A DNA stretch of 36,861 bases from Streptobacillus notomytis. Lineage in GTDB: Bacteria > Fusobacteriota > Fusobacteriia > Fusobacteriales > Leptotrichiaceae. Shown piece after piece: positions 8,487 through 16,975 of the stretch (its first letter is position 1; each line of letters opens with the position of its first letter). Under the pieces are notes generated by a model, which searched no databases, was not told where the DNA came from, and saw nothing but the letters and a program-made list of their open reading frames with translations. Both the position numbers and the translations under genes were made by a program. The stretch covers positions 1 through 36,861 of the forward strand of contig LJRV01000497.1 in NCBI GenBank assembly GCA_001612575.1. The letters are read 5' to 3'.

Positions 8487-9080
8487 ATGAAAAAGTTATT
8501 GTTATTAATATTAAGTTTAGCTTCATTTGCAGATGATACTTTTAAATCCAAAAATAATGTGTTGAAAATTAATTTATCAAAATTTAAGAAAAATAGTAAA
8601 AAGAATCAAAAAAACAATATGATAAGAATAATAGGAAAATAAGATATAGATTAGAAACATCTTTATAAGGAGAATATTATCATAAGAGCAAAAAAAAGAT
8701 ATACAGGTGGATATTTTTCTTTTATGCCTGAATGAAATATAGATTTAAATAAAAAATTTGATATTAAATTTGGACCAAAGATTACATTTGGTGTTGAAGG
8801 TGATAATAAATTATTTAAAAACTATTCAATTTGTAAGTTTATTACTTATTCTATAAATTTAGGATTAGAAGTGGGTAGTGGTAGAAAAATAGGATTTTAT
8901 TATAATAGAAGTGAAATGGAAATTAATGATGTAGAAAGTTCAAAAATAAATTTTTATACTGATGATACTGTTATGGCAAAGTTATCTTTTGGAGTCAAAT
9001 TAAATGATAATATTAATATATTGGATTATGGAAGTTTAGGAAAAAGTTATTTTGGAATAGAAGCTGGATATTTATTTTAA
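8487..9080 (+). pseudogene. Decayed copy of the outer-membrane protein at 9197
   Basis: It begins with an intact signal peptide (MKKLLLLILSLASFADD) in a 51-codon frame that stops at 8640-8642. Downstream, pieces in other frames match the live gene: RYRLETSL, FMPE-TGA-NIDLNKK against FIPEWEVEIDKK (Trp codon changed to TGA), then FGPKITFGVEGD against FGPKIVIGVESN. The last part (8871-9080, ending AKLSFGVKL and FGIEAGYLF) is open and ends in Phe as a barrel's terminal strand should. At least two nonsense codons and two frame changes are needed to explain it, so it is not a sequencing slip. It lacks the G tract of the live copy. It could act as a silent donor for recombination, which is speculation. 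Confidence 0.8.
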
Positions 9081-9153
9081 ATTTAATAATTATAATATAA
9101 TATTTTTAACTTTTTTAATGGTAATGTTAAAATAATTAATTAAAGAAAGGAGA

Positions 9154-9187
9154 ATATGATTATAGTTCATTAAATACTATATCATAT
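9154..9187 (+). promoter_or_regulatory. Hairpin between Shine-Dalgarno and start codon of the barrel gene
   Basis: The ribosome site AAAGGAGA (9146-9153) is 43 bases from the ATG at 9197, far too distant linearly. The bases between form a hairpin: 9154-9166 pairs with 9176-9187 (12 pairs, T9161 bulged, loop 9167-9175). After the hairpin 9 bases (9188-9196) remain, a normal spacing. The left arm contains ATG ATT ATA GTT CAT TAA, a five-codon frame that starts too close to the ribosome site to be a good initiator. A similar arrangement occurs at 33459-33476. Confidence 0.55.
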
Positions 9188-9196
9188 AACTTATAT

Positions 9197-9910
9197 ATGA
9201 AAAAATTATTATCATTATCTTTATTGTTAGGATTTATCTCTTTTTCAGCTGATGTATCTTCATTAAAAAATGGAAATTATAAATCAATAATAAAGAAACC
9301 AAGATATAAAGTAGAAATATCTTCAGGGGGGGGGTACGATTTAAAATATAAAAAAGGGAAGATTGAGTTATTAGGTTCATTTATACCTGAATGGGAAGTT
9401 GAAATTGATAAAAAAATTGGAGTCACTTTTGGACCTAAAATTGTAATAGGTGTTGAATCTAATATAAAGGACTATCTTTTATTATATAACAAGCTTGATA
9501 AACATTTAAAACAATATCCTAATTATGTTAATAGTAATGTTAAGCTTAGTGCTAATACTAATGTAAGTTCTAAAAGCTTAAAAGAAGCTATAGATATAAT
9601 AAAGAAAACTATGCCAATAGAATATGAACTTAAATATAGTGTGGTTTTTGGTGGTGAAATAGATATTAATTATAAAATAAAGGAAAATGTAAGGATATAT
9701 ACAAGTGTAGAATCTGGATTAGGAGTAAGATTAGAAGAAAGTTTTATTGCTGACAAAGATATTAATAGAAGTATAGCTAAAAAAAATCCTGAAGTAATTT
9801 CCACTTTAAAAATTTCTCTAGGAACAAAAATAGATAATAAATATGATTTTGGTTTTTATGGAGAATATGGAAAAAATATTTTTGGAATAAAATTAGGATA
9901 TATAATTTAA
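9197..9910 (+). CDS. Small outer-membrane beta-barrel protein, probably phase-variable
   Basis: A protein of 237 residues with a clear signal peptide (MKKLLSLSLLLGFISFSADV, cleavage near Ala18) and alternating hydrophobic/polar strands typical of an outer-membrane barrel. Repeated strand ends, such as VTFGPKIVIGVE, VVFGGEIDINYKI, STLKISLGTKI and a final FGIKLGYII, support this. No named family is recognised, but the decayed sequence at 8487 is a paralogue. Codons 44-46 (GGG GGG GGG) are a run of nine G, the longest in this AT-rich window; gain or loss of one G brings a stop within about six codons. The start at 9197 gives the signal peptide; its ribosome site is separated from it by a hairpin. 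A function in surface interaction is inferred. Confidence 0.8.
   Translation: MKKLLSLSLLLGFISFSADVSSLKNGNYKSIIKKPRYKVEISSGGGYDLKYKKGKIELLGSFIPEWEVEIDKKIGVTFGPKIVIGVESNIKDYLLLYNKLDKHLKQYPNYVNSNVKLSANTNVSSKSLKEAIDIIKKTMPIEYELKYSVVFGGEIDINYKIKENVRIYTSVESGLGVRLEESFIADKDINRSIAKKNPEVISTLKISLGTKIDNKYDFGFYGEYGKNIFGIKLGYII
9326..9334 (+). repeat. G9 homopolymer, candidate phase-variation tract
   Basis: Nine G in a row within codons 44-46 of the barrel gene. With G8 the frame reads GGT ACG ATT TAA, with G10 it reads GTA CGA TTT AAA ATA TAA, so only lengths equal to G9 modulo 3 give full protein. Confidence 0.8.
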
Positions 9911-9922
9911 AATAGATATATG

Positions 9923-9949
9923 TAGACATTTTAAATGTCTATTTTTTTA
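9923..9949 (+). terminator. Terminator of the barrel gene
   Basis: TAGACATT (9923-9930), loop TTAA, ATGTCTA (9935-9941), followed by a T run. Confidence 0.75.
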
Positions 9950-9964
9950 TTTAAAAAAAGATTA

Positions 9965-9992
9965 TTGACTATTTAAATTTTCAAGGTATAAT
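9965..9992 (+). promoter_or_regulatory. Promoter of the glucuronide operon
   Basis: TTGACT (9965-9970), 16-bp spacer, TATAAT (9987-9992). The -35 extension TTGACTATT and the GGTA before the -10 are shared with the promoters at 324 and 1915. The first operator-like site begins 12 bp downstream of the -10, where a bound repressor would block transcription. Confidence 0.75.
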
Positions 9993-10003
9993 ATTTTTAA
10001 ATA

Positions 10004-10019
10004 AGTGAAACGATTTCTA
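10004..10019 (+). promoter_or_regulatory. LacI-type operator-like site 1
   Basis: AGTGAAACGATTTCTA shares the core AAACGATT and the outer layout with the better site at 10097-10112. It overlaps the expected transcription start. Confidence 0.5.
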
Positions 10020-10054
10020 AAGTATATTTTTACTTTATTTTATTTGGTTATATT

Positions 10055-10070
10055 TGGTAAACATTTACTT
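10055..10070 (+). promoter_or_regulatory. LacI-type operator-like site 2
   Basis: TGGTAAACATTTACTT agrees with the site at 10097-10112 at 13 of 16 positions, including the half-site TGGTAAAC. Confidence 0.55.
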
Positions 10071-10096
10071 AATATAACTTTTTATTTAAAATGTTA

Positions 10097-10112
10097 TGGT
10101 AAACGATTACTA
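10097..10112 (+). promoter_or_regulatory. LacI-type operator-like site 3 (best copy)
   Basis: TGGTAAACGATTACTA is an imperfect palindrome centred on CG (12 of 16 positions symmetrical), the usual form of LacI/GalR-family operators. It lies 24 bp before the first gene of the operon. The likely ligand-responsive repressor is the LacI-family protein encoded at 15959. Confidence 0.65.
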
Positions 10113-10135
10113 AGAATGAAAGGAATGAATAGATT

Positions 10136-10927
10136 ATGAAAAAAATTGTATGTGTTGATTCTGATGGATGTGTAATGGATACAATGAATTATAAGCATAT
10201 AGAATGTTTTGGACCACTTGCAGCAGATTTATGGAACATTGAAGAAAGAGAAGAATTTTTAACATTATGGAATAATATCAATCTTTATTCTAAAACTAGA
10301 GGAATAAATAGATTTCAGGGATTAAATGAAATATTTAAAATATTTAGTAATAAATATCCTAAGTATTCAAAACTTAATACTGTTGATAATTGGATAAAAA
10401 AGACAAGTGAGCTATCTAATAATTCTCTAATTAGAGAAATAGAAATTACAAATTCAGATGAGTTAAAAAAAGTTTTAAATTGGAGTTTAGAAGTTAATAA
10501 AAAAATATCTTCTTTAGAGGGTATGGATAAGCCATTTAACATGGTAAAAGAAGCTTTTGAGTCTATGAAAGATAGGGTGAAAATAATAATAGTATCATCT
10601 GCAAATAGGGAAGCTATACTTTCTGAATGGAAAAGACATGATTTACTTAAATATGTAGATGTAGTAATGGGTCAGGATATGGGAACGAAAAAAGATTGTA
10701 TAGGTAAAATATTAGAAGAAGGTATAGATGTAAATGATGTGTTAATGATAGGAGATTCACCTGGAGATATAACTGCGGCAAAAGAGAATAATGTGTATTT
10801 TTATCCAATAATATTTGATGATGAAACAAGAAGTTGGAGCAGATTTAAAGATGAGATTTTAGATAAATTTATTAATAATAATTATGAAGATCAGAAATAT
10901 ATTGGTGAATACAATATTAAATTATAG
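10136..10927 (+). CDS. HAD-superfamily hydrolase, role in the glucuronide operon unknown
   Basis: Cytoplasmic haloacid-dehalogenase-type phosphatase of 263 residues. The N-terminal motif VDSDGCVMDT supplies the nucleophile Asp8 and acid/base Asp10; a Ser/Thr motif (IIIVSSAN), a Lys region and the motif MIGDSPGDITAAKENNV follow in order. The cap domain lies between about residues 15 and 140. It is the first gene after the operator cluster, 11 bp ahead of the GH3 gene. A phosphatase acting on a sugar phosphate or a repair function for a pathway by-product is plausible; the substrate is not readable. Confidence 0.85.
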   Translation: MKKIVCVDSDGCVMDTMNYKHIECFGPLAADLWNIEEREEFLTLWNNINLYSKTRGINRFQGLNEIFKIFSNKYPKYSKLNTVDNWIKKTSELSNNSLIREIEITNSDELKKVLNWSLEVNKKISSLEGMDKPFNMVKEAFESMKDRVKIIIVSSANREAILSEWKRHDLLKYVDVVMGQDMGTKKDCIGKILEEGIDVNDVLMIGDSPGDITAAKENNVYFYPIIFDDETRSWSRFKDEILDKFINNNYEDQKYIGEYNIKL

Positions 10928-10938
10928 GAGGAGGTAGT

Positions 10939-12657
10939 ATGTCAAAATTAGTTAATTTAAGAGAAAAACCATACTGTTTAAATGATGAACAGATTAAATG
11001 GGTAGAAGATACTTTATTAAGTATCACAGATGAAGAAAAAATTGGACAATTATTCTTTAACCTATTTTGGTTAGGTAATTTAGGACCTGAAGAATCAAAA
11101 TATTCAAATGAAGAAATTGTCACTAAGTTTAAGGTTGGTGGTGCAAGGTATCAAGGTGGAAACAAATATGAGGTGATGAACCTTTTAAATAGTCTACAAA
11201 AAAATTCTAAAATACCTTTACTTATTGCCGCTAATTGTGATTCAGATGGTAATGGAGCATGTTCAGATGGAACATATATTGCAACAGCTGCTATGTGTGA
11301 GGCAAGTGGAGATTTAGAAGTTTCATATAATGCAGGATATGTAAGCGGTGTAGAAGAAGAGGCATTAGGAATTAATGTTAATTTTGATCCATGTGTAGAT
11401 AAAAATTGGAGAAACACTATAGTAAATACAAGAGCTTATGGTAGAGAATCAGATATTGTTATTAATCATACTAATGCTTATCTTAAAGGACTTGATAAAA
11501 GTAATATTATTAAATGTATTAAACATTTTCCTGGTGATGGAACAGAAGAAAGGGATCAGCATTTAATTTTAGGAGTAAATGAACTTACTGTGGAAGAATG
11601 GGAAAGCTCTTTTGGTGAGATTTATAGAAATCATATTAATAATGGTGTTGAAATGATAATGGCAGGACATATTGCACTTCCACATTATCAAAAATTAATA
11701 AATCCAAATCTTGAGGATAAAGATATTTTACCAGCAACCTTATCTAAAGAATTATTAGAAGACTTATTAAAAGATAAATTAAACTTTAATGGTTTAATAA
11801 TCACTGATGATTCTCATATGCTAGGAATGACAGCTAGTATGAGAAGAAAAGATTATGTACCTTTATCAATAGCAGCAGGTTGTGACATGTTCTTATTCTT
11901 TAATGATATAGATGAAGACTTTAATTACATGTTAGAAGGTTATAGAAATGAGGTAATAACAGAAGAGAGATTAAATGATGCAGTTAGAAGAATATTAGGG
12001 TTAAAAGCAAAATTAAATTTACATATTAGACAAAAAGAAAATACTTTATTAAAATACGAGAAAGGTTTAGATGTAATAGGTTGTGAAAAACATCTTAAAA
12101 TGCAAAAGGAAGCTGTAGATAAGGGAATTAGTTTAATAAAAAACACTAAATTTGAGTTACCTATTAGACCTGAAACACACAAAAGAATTAGACTATATAT
12201 ACTTGAGGGAGAGAAAAATGGGATATATAGACCTAATGAAAAATTTCAAGAATACTGTGTTAAAAAATTAGAAGAAAAGGGATTTGAAGTAACTATAAAT
12301 GAGGCAGGAAAGAGAGAAAAAGGTTCTATAGAACAGTACAGAAATGAAGTAGATGCAGCATTAGTTTTTGCAAATATTAAAGGATATGCTGAGGCAAATA
12401 ATATGAGAATAAAATGGAGTGGACCTATGTCTAATGAAATTCCATGGTATGTACATGAAGTTCCAACAGTAATGGTATCCTTTAATTTCACTAATCATTT
12501 ACATGACGCTACTATGGTTAAGTGTTATATAAATGCATATGCTGATAATGAGGTAACTATAGATGCATTAATAGAAAAATTAATGGGAAATTCAGAATTT
12601 AAAGGTAAATGTTTTAATGAAAATGTATGGGCAGGGCAATGGCAATCTAGATTATAA
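10939..12657 (+). CDS. Glycoside hydrolase family 3, probable beta-N-acetylhexosaminidase
   Basis: A GH3 enzyme of 572 residues without signal peptide, so cytoplasmic. The TIM-barrel domain shows VNFDPCVDKN, RAYGRESDIV, the NagZ-type KHFPGDGTEERDQH (residues 195-208) and GLIITDDSHMLGM with the probable nucleophile in Asp290-Asp291. A C-terminal domain of about 200 residues follows. The KHFPGxG...DxH signature belongs to the hexosaminidase branch rather than beta-glucosidases. With the beta-glucuronidase that follows, it could remove alternate residues from hexosamine-glucuronate oligosaccharides; this is inferred from context. An 11-bp gap and GGAGG couple it to the HAD gene. Confidence 0.87.
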   Translation: MSKLVNLREKPYCLNDEQIKWVEDTLLSITDEEKIGQLFFNLFWLGNLGPEESKYSNEEIVTKFKVGGARYQGGNKYEVMNLLNSLQKNSKIPLLIAANCDSDGNGACSDGTYIATAAMCEASGDLEVSYNAGYVSGVEEEALGINVNFDPCVDKNWRNTIVNTRAYGRESDIVINHTNAYLKGLDKSNIIKCIKHFPGDGTEERDQHLILGVNELTVEEWESSFGEIYRNHINNGVEMIMAGHIALPHYQKLINPNLEDKDILPATLSKELLEDLLKDKLNFNGLIITDDSHMLGMTASMRRKDYVPLSIAAGCDMFLFFNDIDEDFNYMLEGYRNEVITEERLNDAVRRILGLKAKLNLHIRQKENTLLKYEKGLDVIGCEKHLKMQKEAVDKGISLIKNTKFELPIRPETHKRIRLYILEGEKNGIYRPNEKFQEYCVKKLEEKGFEVTINEAGKREKGSIEQYRNEVDAALVFANIKGYAEANNMRIKWSGPMSNEIPWYVHEVPTVMVSFNFTNHLHDATMVKCYINAYADNEVTIDALIEKLMGNSEFKGKCFNENVWAGQWQSRL

Positions 12658-12667
12658 GGAGGGAAAC

Positions 12668-14434
12668 ATGCTATATCCATTATCGACATTAAGTAGGGAA
12701 ATTATTAATTTAAATGGTATTTGGGACTTTAATTTTGAAAATGATTTAACAAAATACAAAATTAGTGTGCCAGGATCATTTAATGATCAATTTTCTGAAT
12801 TTGAAAAGAAACACTATGTAGGTAACATGGTTTACAAGAAAAATTTTATTGTATCAAAATATATGTTAGAAAAAAGAATTTATTTAAGATTTGGTTCCGT
12901 ATCACATATTGCAAAAGTATATGTTAATAATATTTTTGTTGGTGAACATAAAGGCGGTTTTACTCCTTTTGAATTTGAAATTACAGAATTTGTTAAATTA
13001 GGAGATAATATTTTAGAAGTGTTAGTTTCAAATATATTAGATAATACTTCACTTCCTGTTGGAAATTATAAAGAGCTTAAAGATTAAAATGGTAAGGTAA
13101 TTAAAAGGAAAGTAGATGAGAATTTTGATTTCTTTAATTATGCAGGAATAAATAGACCTGTAAAATTATGGATTAAACCTAAGAATAATATAGAAGATAT
13201 AACAATTACATATGATGTGTTTGATAAAAATGCAAAAGTGGATGTAAAGGTAGATATTATAGGTGAAGCAAAGGAAATAAGGGTAACTATTCTAGATGAA
13301 GAAGATAAGGTAGTAGCTAAAGGAAATGATTTAAATATATTAAATGTAAATTTATGGCAGCCTCTAAATGCATATTTATACAAGGTTAAGATAGAGCTTA
13401 TTAATAAATTAGATGAAGTGGAAGATGTTTATATAGAAGAATTTGGTATAAGAACTGTTGAAGTTAAGAATAATAAATTCTTTATTAATGGAAAATCATT
13501 CTATTTTAAAGGTTTTGGTAAACATGAGGATACATATTTGCACTGGAGAGGCTTAGATGATCTTACTAATGTAGTAGATATTAGTAGAATGAAATGGCTA
13601 GGAGCTAATTCATTTAGAACATCACATTATCCATATTCTGAGGAAATGATTAGGCTTGCAGATAGGGAAGGATTAGTAATAATAGATGAAACAACAGCTG
13701 TAGGATTAATGGAAAATTTTGGATTTAATCTTATGGGAAATTCAGAAAAGAAAAATACTTGGGAAATTTTAAATACAAAAGAGGCTCATAAACAAGTGAT
13801 AAAAGAGTTAATTAAAAGAGATAAAAACCATGCTTGTGTGATAATGTGGTCTCTAGCAAATGAACCATCTACTGCTGAAGTTGGAGCATATGAATACTTT
13901 GAACCTTTATTTAAGTTAGCAAGGGAATTAGATCCTCAAAATAGACCTTGTACTTTTGCAAATATTATGCTTGCACCAGCTGGTAAATGCCTAGTTTCTA
14001 ACTTATGTGATGTAATTTGTTTAAATAGATATTATGGTTGGTATGTAGATTTATCTGATTTAGAAATGGCTGAAGTTAATATGAGAAAAGAATTAGAATA
14101 TTGGCATGAACTATTTCCAGATAAACCAATAATGTTTACAGAATATGGAGCAGATACTATTTCAGGAATGCATGATATAGATATTAGAACACCATTTACA
14201 GAAGAATTTCAAGTAGAATATTACAAAATGAGTGAAAGAGTGTTTGATAGTTTAGAATATATTATAGGTGAACAAACATGGAATTTTGCAGATTTTCAAA
14301 CAAAATTTGGAATATTTAGAGTTCAGGGAAATAAAAAAGGTGTGTTTACAAGGGAAAGAAACCCTAAATTAGTAGCTTATCATTTAAAAAAAAGATGGAA
14401 TAATATACCCGAATTTAATTATAAGTCAAAATAA
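12668..14434 (+). pseudogene. uidA: Beta-glucuronidase (GH2) gene interrupted by one nonsense codon
   Basis: The two open pieces together form a full beta-glucuronidase of 588 positions, closely following E. coli UidA (603). Piece one starts at ATG 12668 (ribosome site AAGGAGGG over the preceding stop) with MLYPLSTLSREIINLNGIWD and stops at TAA 13085-13087 (codon 140). Reading continues in the same frame with NGKVIKRK, DFFNYAGINRPVKLW and on to the end. E. coli has DENGK here, so GAA to TAA is the likely change. Downstream everything needed is intact: ANEPS with acid/base Glu399, TEYGADT with nucleophile Glu492, and the NxK carboxylate-recognition motif (Asn555, Lys557). The catalytic part alone (from ATG 13217) lacks the N-terminal sugar-binding domain and is unlikely to fold as normal. 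Confidence 0.88.
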
Positions 14435-14446
14435 TAGGAGGATAAA

Positions 14447-15883
14447 ATGGAAGAAATAAAATATAACAAAGCTCAGATATGGCAGATAGCTTTATTTTCG
14501 TTAAATAATACTGCAACTAATATATTTTTTGCATTAACATTTTACTTAGGATATTTTTCAACAGGATTTATGGGAGTTGCGACAGTATTAATTTCAAATG
14601 TATTAACAGTAATGAGAATCTTTGACGGTATTACAGATCCATTAATAGGATATTTAATAGATAAAACTAATGGAAAATTTGGTAAATTTAGACCATATAT
14701 GATTATAGGTAATATAATTATGGCAGTTACTATGATACTAATATATATAGTTACACCTAAATTACCATTAATGATAAGATTTCCTTTTTTTTACATAATA
14801 TATATTCTTGGATATACATGTCAAACAGCAGTAACTAAAGCAGGTCAGGCTTGTATCACTAATGATCCTAAACAAAGACCACTATTTTCAAGTTTTGAAG
14901 GTGGTTATACATTAGTGTTTCTTTCACTTATTTTACCTTCTTACGTAAATGGATATTTACTTCCTAAGTATAATAGTATGTTTACTTTAGAATTATTTAG
15001 AGAATTTGTATTTACATTTATGTTTGCAAGTGCATTGCTAACTATATTATCATTTATAGGAATATATAAAAAGGATAGAATGGAATTTTTTGGTTCAGGT
15101 GAAGTAAAATCAAATATTAAATTTAAAGATTATGTGGATATTATAAAAAATAATAGGGCTATACAAACTTTAATAGTAGCAGCATCAACAGATAAAATAG
15201 CATTAACTACGGCTGGAAATGCAGCAGTGGAGATAATGGTTTATGGTATTATTATGGGAGATAATACTTTACAATCTAAACTTGCATTAATCACTATAAT
15301 ACCAGCATTTATACTTTTACAATATTTTGCTCAATATTCAAGAAAACTTGGAATTAGAAAAGGTATGATAACTACTGCTTGGGGAGCTATCATAACTTAC
15401 ACGTTATTATTCCTATTATTTAAGTTTGCTGATCCTACAAAAATTAGTGCAAACAATTTATTTGGATTTGAAACTTTAGCCTTTATTATACTTTGGTGTG
15501 TAGGTAGAGGATTTATTGGAGCAAGTGGTGGATTAACAATTAATGCCATAGCAGATTGTGCAGATTATGAAATATATAGAACAGGGAAATATGTGCCGGG
15601 TATGATGGGAACATTATTCTCGTTTGTAGATAAAATTATATCATCTATTTCTACAACTATAATAGGTTGTGTAATTGCTATTATAGGATATACAAATACT
15701 TTCCCTAAAATAGGGGATCCTAATAGTCCACAATTATTTTATGCTTCTATGTTCTTATTCTTAGGAATGCCTATACTTGGTTGGATAGCATCAGTTATTG
15801 CTTTAAAGTTCTATCCATTGACAGCTGAAAAAATGCATGAGATACAAAAACATATAAGTGATTTGAAACAATCCAAAAGGTAA
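14447..15883 (+). CDS. GPH-family sugar/cation symporter, probable glucuronide transporter
   Basis: A 478-residue inner-membrane permease of the glycoside-pentoside-hexuronide:cation symporter family (MFS superfamily), with about 12 hydrophobic segments. The family signature is visible near the N-terminus (MRIFDGITDPLIGYLIDKTN, then GKFGKFRPYMI). Its place directly after the beta-glucuronidase, 12 bp away, matches UidB, so beta-glucuronides or hexuronate oligosaccharides are the likely cargo. Its stop codon overlaps an operator-like site for the next unit. Confidence 0.87.
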   Translation: MEEIKYNKAQIWQIALFSLNNTATNIFFALTFYLGYFSTGFMGVATVLISNVLTVMRIFDGITDPLIGYLIDKTNGKFGKFRPYMIIGNIIMAVTMILIYIVTPKLPLMIRFPFFYIIYILGYTCQTAVTKAGQACITNDPKQRPLFSSFEGGYTLVFLSLILPSYVNGYLLPKYNSMFTLELFREFVFTFMFASALLTILSFIGIYKKDRMEFFGSGEVKSNIKFKDYVDIIKNNRAIQTLIVAASTDKIALTTAGNAAVEIMVYGIIMGDNTLQSKLALITIIPAFILLQYFAQYSRKLGIRKGMITTAWGAIITYTLLFLLFKFADPTKISANNLFGFETLAFIILWCVGRGFIGASGGLTINAIADCADYEIYRTGKYVPGMMGTLFSFVDKIISSISTTIIGCVIAIIGYTNTFPKIGDPNSPQLFYASMFLFLGMPILGWIASVIALKFYPLTAEKMHEIQKHISDLKQSKR

Positions 15884-15893
15884 ACGTTGTACT
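15878..15893 (+). promoter_or_regulatory. LacI-type operator-like site 4, before the repressor gene
   Basis: AGGTAAACGTTGTACT keeps the left half GGTAAACG of the sites at 10055 and 10097; the right half is weak. It overlaps the transporter stop codon and lies just upstream of the repressor promoter, as expected for autoregulation. Confidence 0.45.
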
Positions 15894-15899
15894 TTTTTG

Positions 15900-15926
15900 T
15901 TGACAATTTCTATAATAAGTTATAAT
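15900..15926 (+). promoter_or_regulatory. Promoter of the LacI-type gene and uxaC-eda
   Basis: TTGACA (15900-15905) with TATAAT at 15921-15926 (15-bp spacer) or TAATAT at 15923-15928 (17 bp). Confidence 0.6.
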
Positions 15927-15958
15927 ATTGAAATATAAATATTAGTAAGGAAAGATAA

Positions 15959-16960
15959 TTGAAATTTATGGACGAAAAAGTAACGATTAAAACTATAGCT
16001 AAGATTGCAGAAGTATCAACAAAAACAGTATCAAAAGTAATAAATAATCAAAGTGGGGTAAAACTTTCAACAAGAAATAGAGTTTTAGAGATTATGAAAG
16101 AATATAATTATAGTATAAACTATAATGCTAAAAGACTTTCTGAAAGTAAATCAAGAAATATAGCTCTTATTACTAACATCTCTAAAAAGCATCCACTTAA
16201 TAAAAACTATATTATAATGCAATACATTTTAGAAAAAATAAAAGATTATGAAATTATAGTATACAACTCAGTAAAAGATTTACAAGAAAATCCGTATGGT
16301 GGAATATCAAAAGGTTATTATGATGGGATAATATTATTAAATCCTAAACATGTTGAAGATATAGAATATGTTAAAAAAAGTAATTTACCTTTTGTTATTT
16401 CAGGTATATATGGTAACTACAGTTATGTAGGAACAGATCAATTTCAAAGTGGTATTATTGCAACAGAACATTTAATAGAACAAGATTGTAAAAATATACT
16501 CTTTTTATTAGATAATAAAAAAAGTTTTACAGCAATTAAAAAGATACAAGGGTATAAAGAAGCATTGAAAACAAATGGTATTAAATATTTTGAAGAAAAT
16601 GTTATAGATGGTTTTTCTTCTCCTGAAAGTGTAGAACAATATATTTTAGACCTATATATTAAAAATAAATTGCCAGATGCAATATTACTAGATTCAGATT
16701 ATCCAGTATTTGGAGCATTAAGAGCATTTACTAAATTAGACATTAAATGTCCAGAAGATATTAAGATAATAACTTTTGGAGACACCTTTATATGTTCTGC
16801 ACTTACACCATCTATAACGGCAATAAAACAAAATTTTGAATTAATTGCTAAAAAATTATTAGAAATATTAATAGATAAAATAGAAAATGATAAAAAGATA
16901 GATAAAAGCTTTGAAATTGCATCAGAGTTAATTATTAGAGAATCCACATTAAAAAAATAG
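15959..16960 (+). CDS. LacI/GalR-family repressor of the glucuronide genes
   Basis: A transcription factor of 333 residues: an N-terminal LacI helix-turn-helix (VTIKTIAKIAEVSTKTVSKV, then INNQSGVKLSTRNRV) with hinge, followed by a periplasmic-binding-protein-like sensor domain (SGIYGNYSYVGTDQFQSG, then IQGYKEAL and the final ITAIKQNFELIAKKLLE). The start is either TTG 15959 or ATG 15968; AAGGAAAG (15947-15954) is slightly close to the first and slightly far from the second. Four palindromic LacI-type sites, at 10004, 10055, 10097 and 15878, are its likely targets. Its position inside the cluster points to glucuronate, fructuronate or a glucuronide as inducer. Confidence 0.9.
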   Translation: MKFMDEKVTIKTIAKIAEVSTKTVSKVINNQSGVKLSTRNRVLEIMKEYNYSINYNAKRLSESKSRNIALITNISKKHPLNKNYIIMQYILEKIKDYEIIVYNSVKDLQENPYGGISKGYYDGIILLNPKHVEDIEYVKKSNLPFVISGIYGNYSYVGTDQFQSGIIATEHLIEQDCKNILFLLDNKKSFTAIKKIQGYKEALKTNGIKYFEENVIDGFSSPESVEQYILDLYIKNKLPDAILLDSDYPVFGALRAFTKLDIKCPEDIKIITFGDTFICSALTPSITAIKQNFELIAKKLLEILIDKIENDKKIDKSFEIASELIIRESTLKK

Positions 16961-16975
16961 AAAGGATAACATAAA

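Noticed and set aside
13085-13087. Programmed readthrough or recoding of the uidA TAA.
   Set aside because: TAA is the commonest normal stop in the window, there is no stem-loop or known readthrough context visible, and many genes end cleanly with it.
13217-14434. The downstream half of uidA as an independent enzyme gene.
   Set aside because: No ribosome site precedes ATG 13217 and it would lack the N-terminal domain present in frame just upstream.
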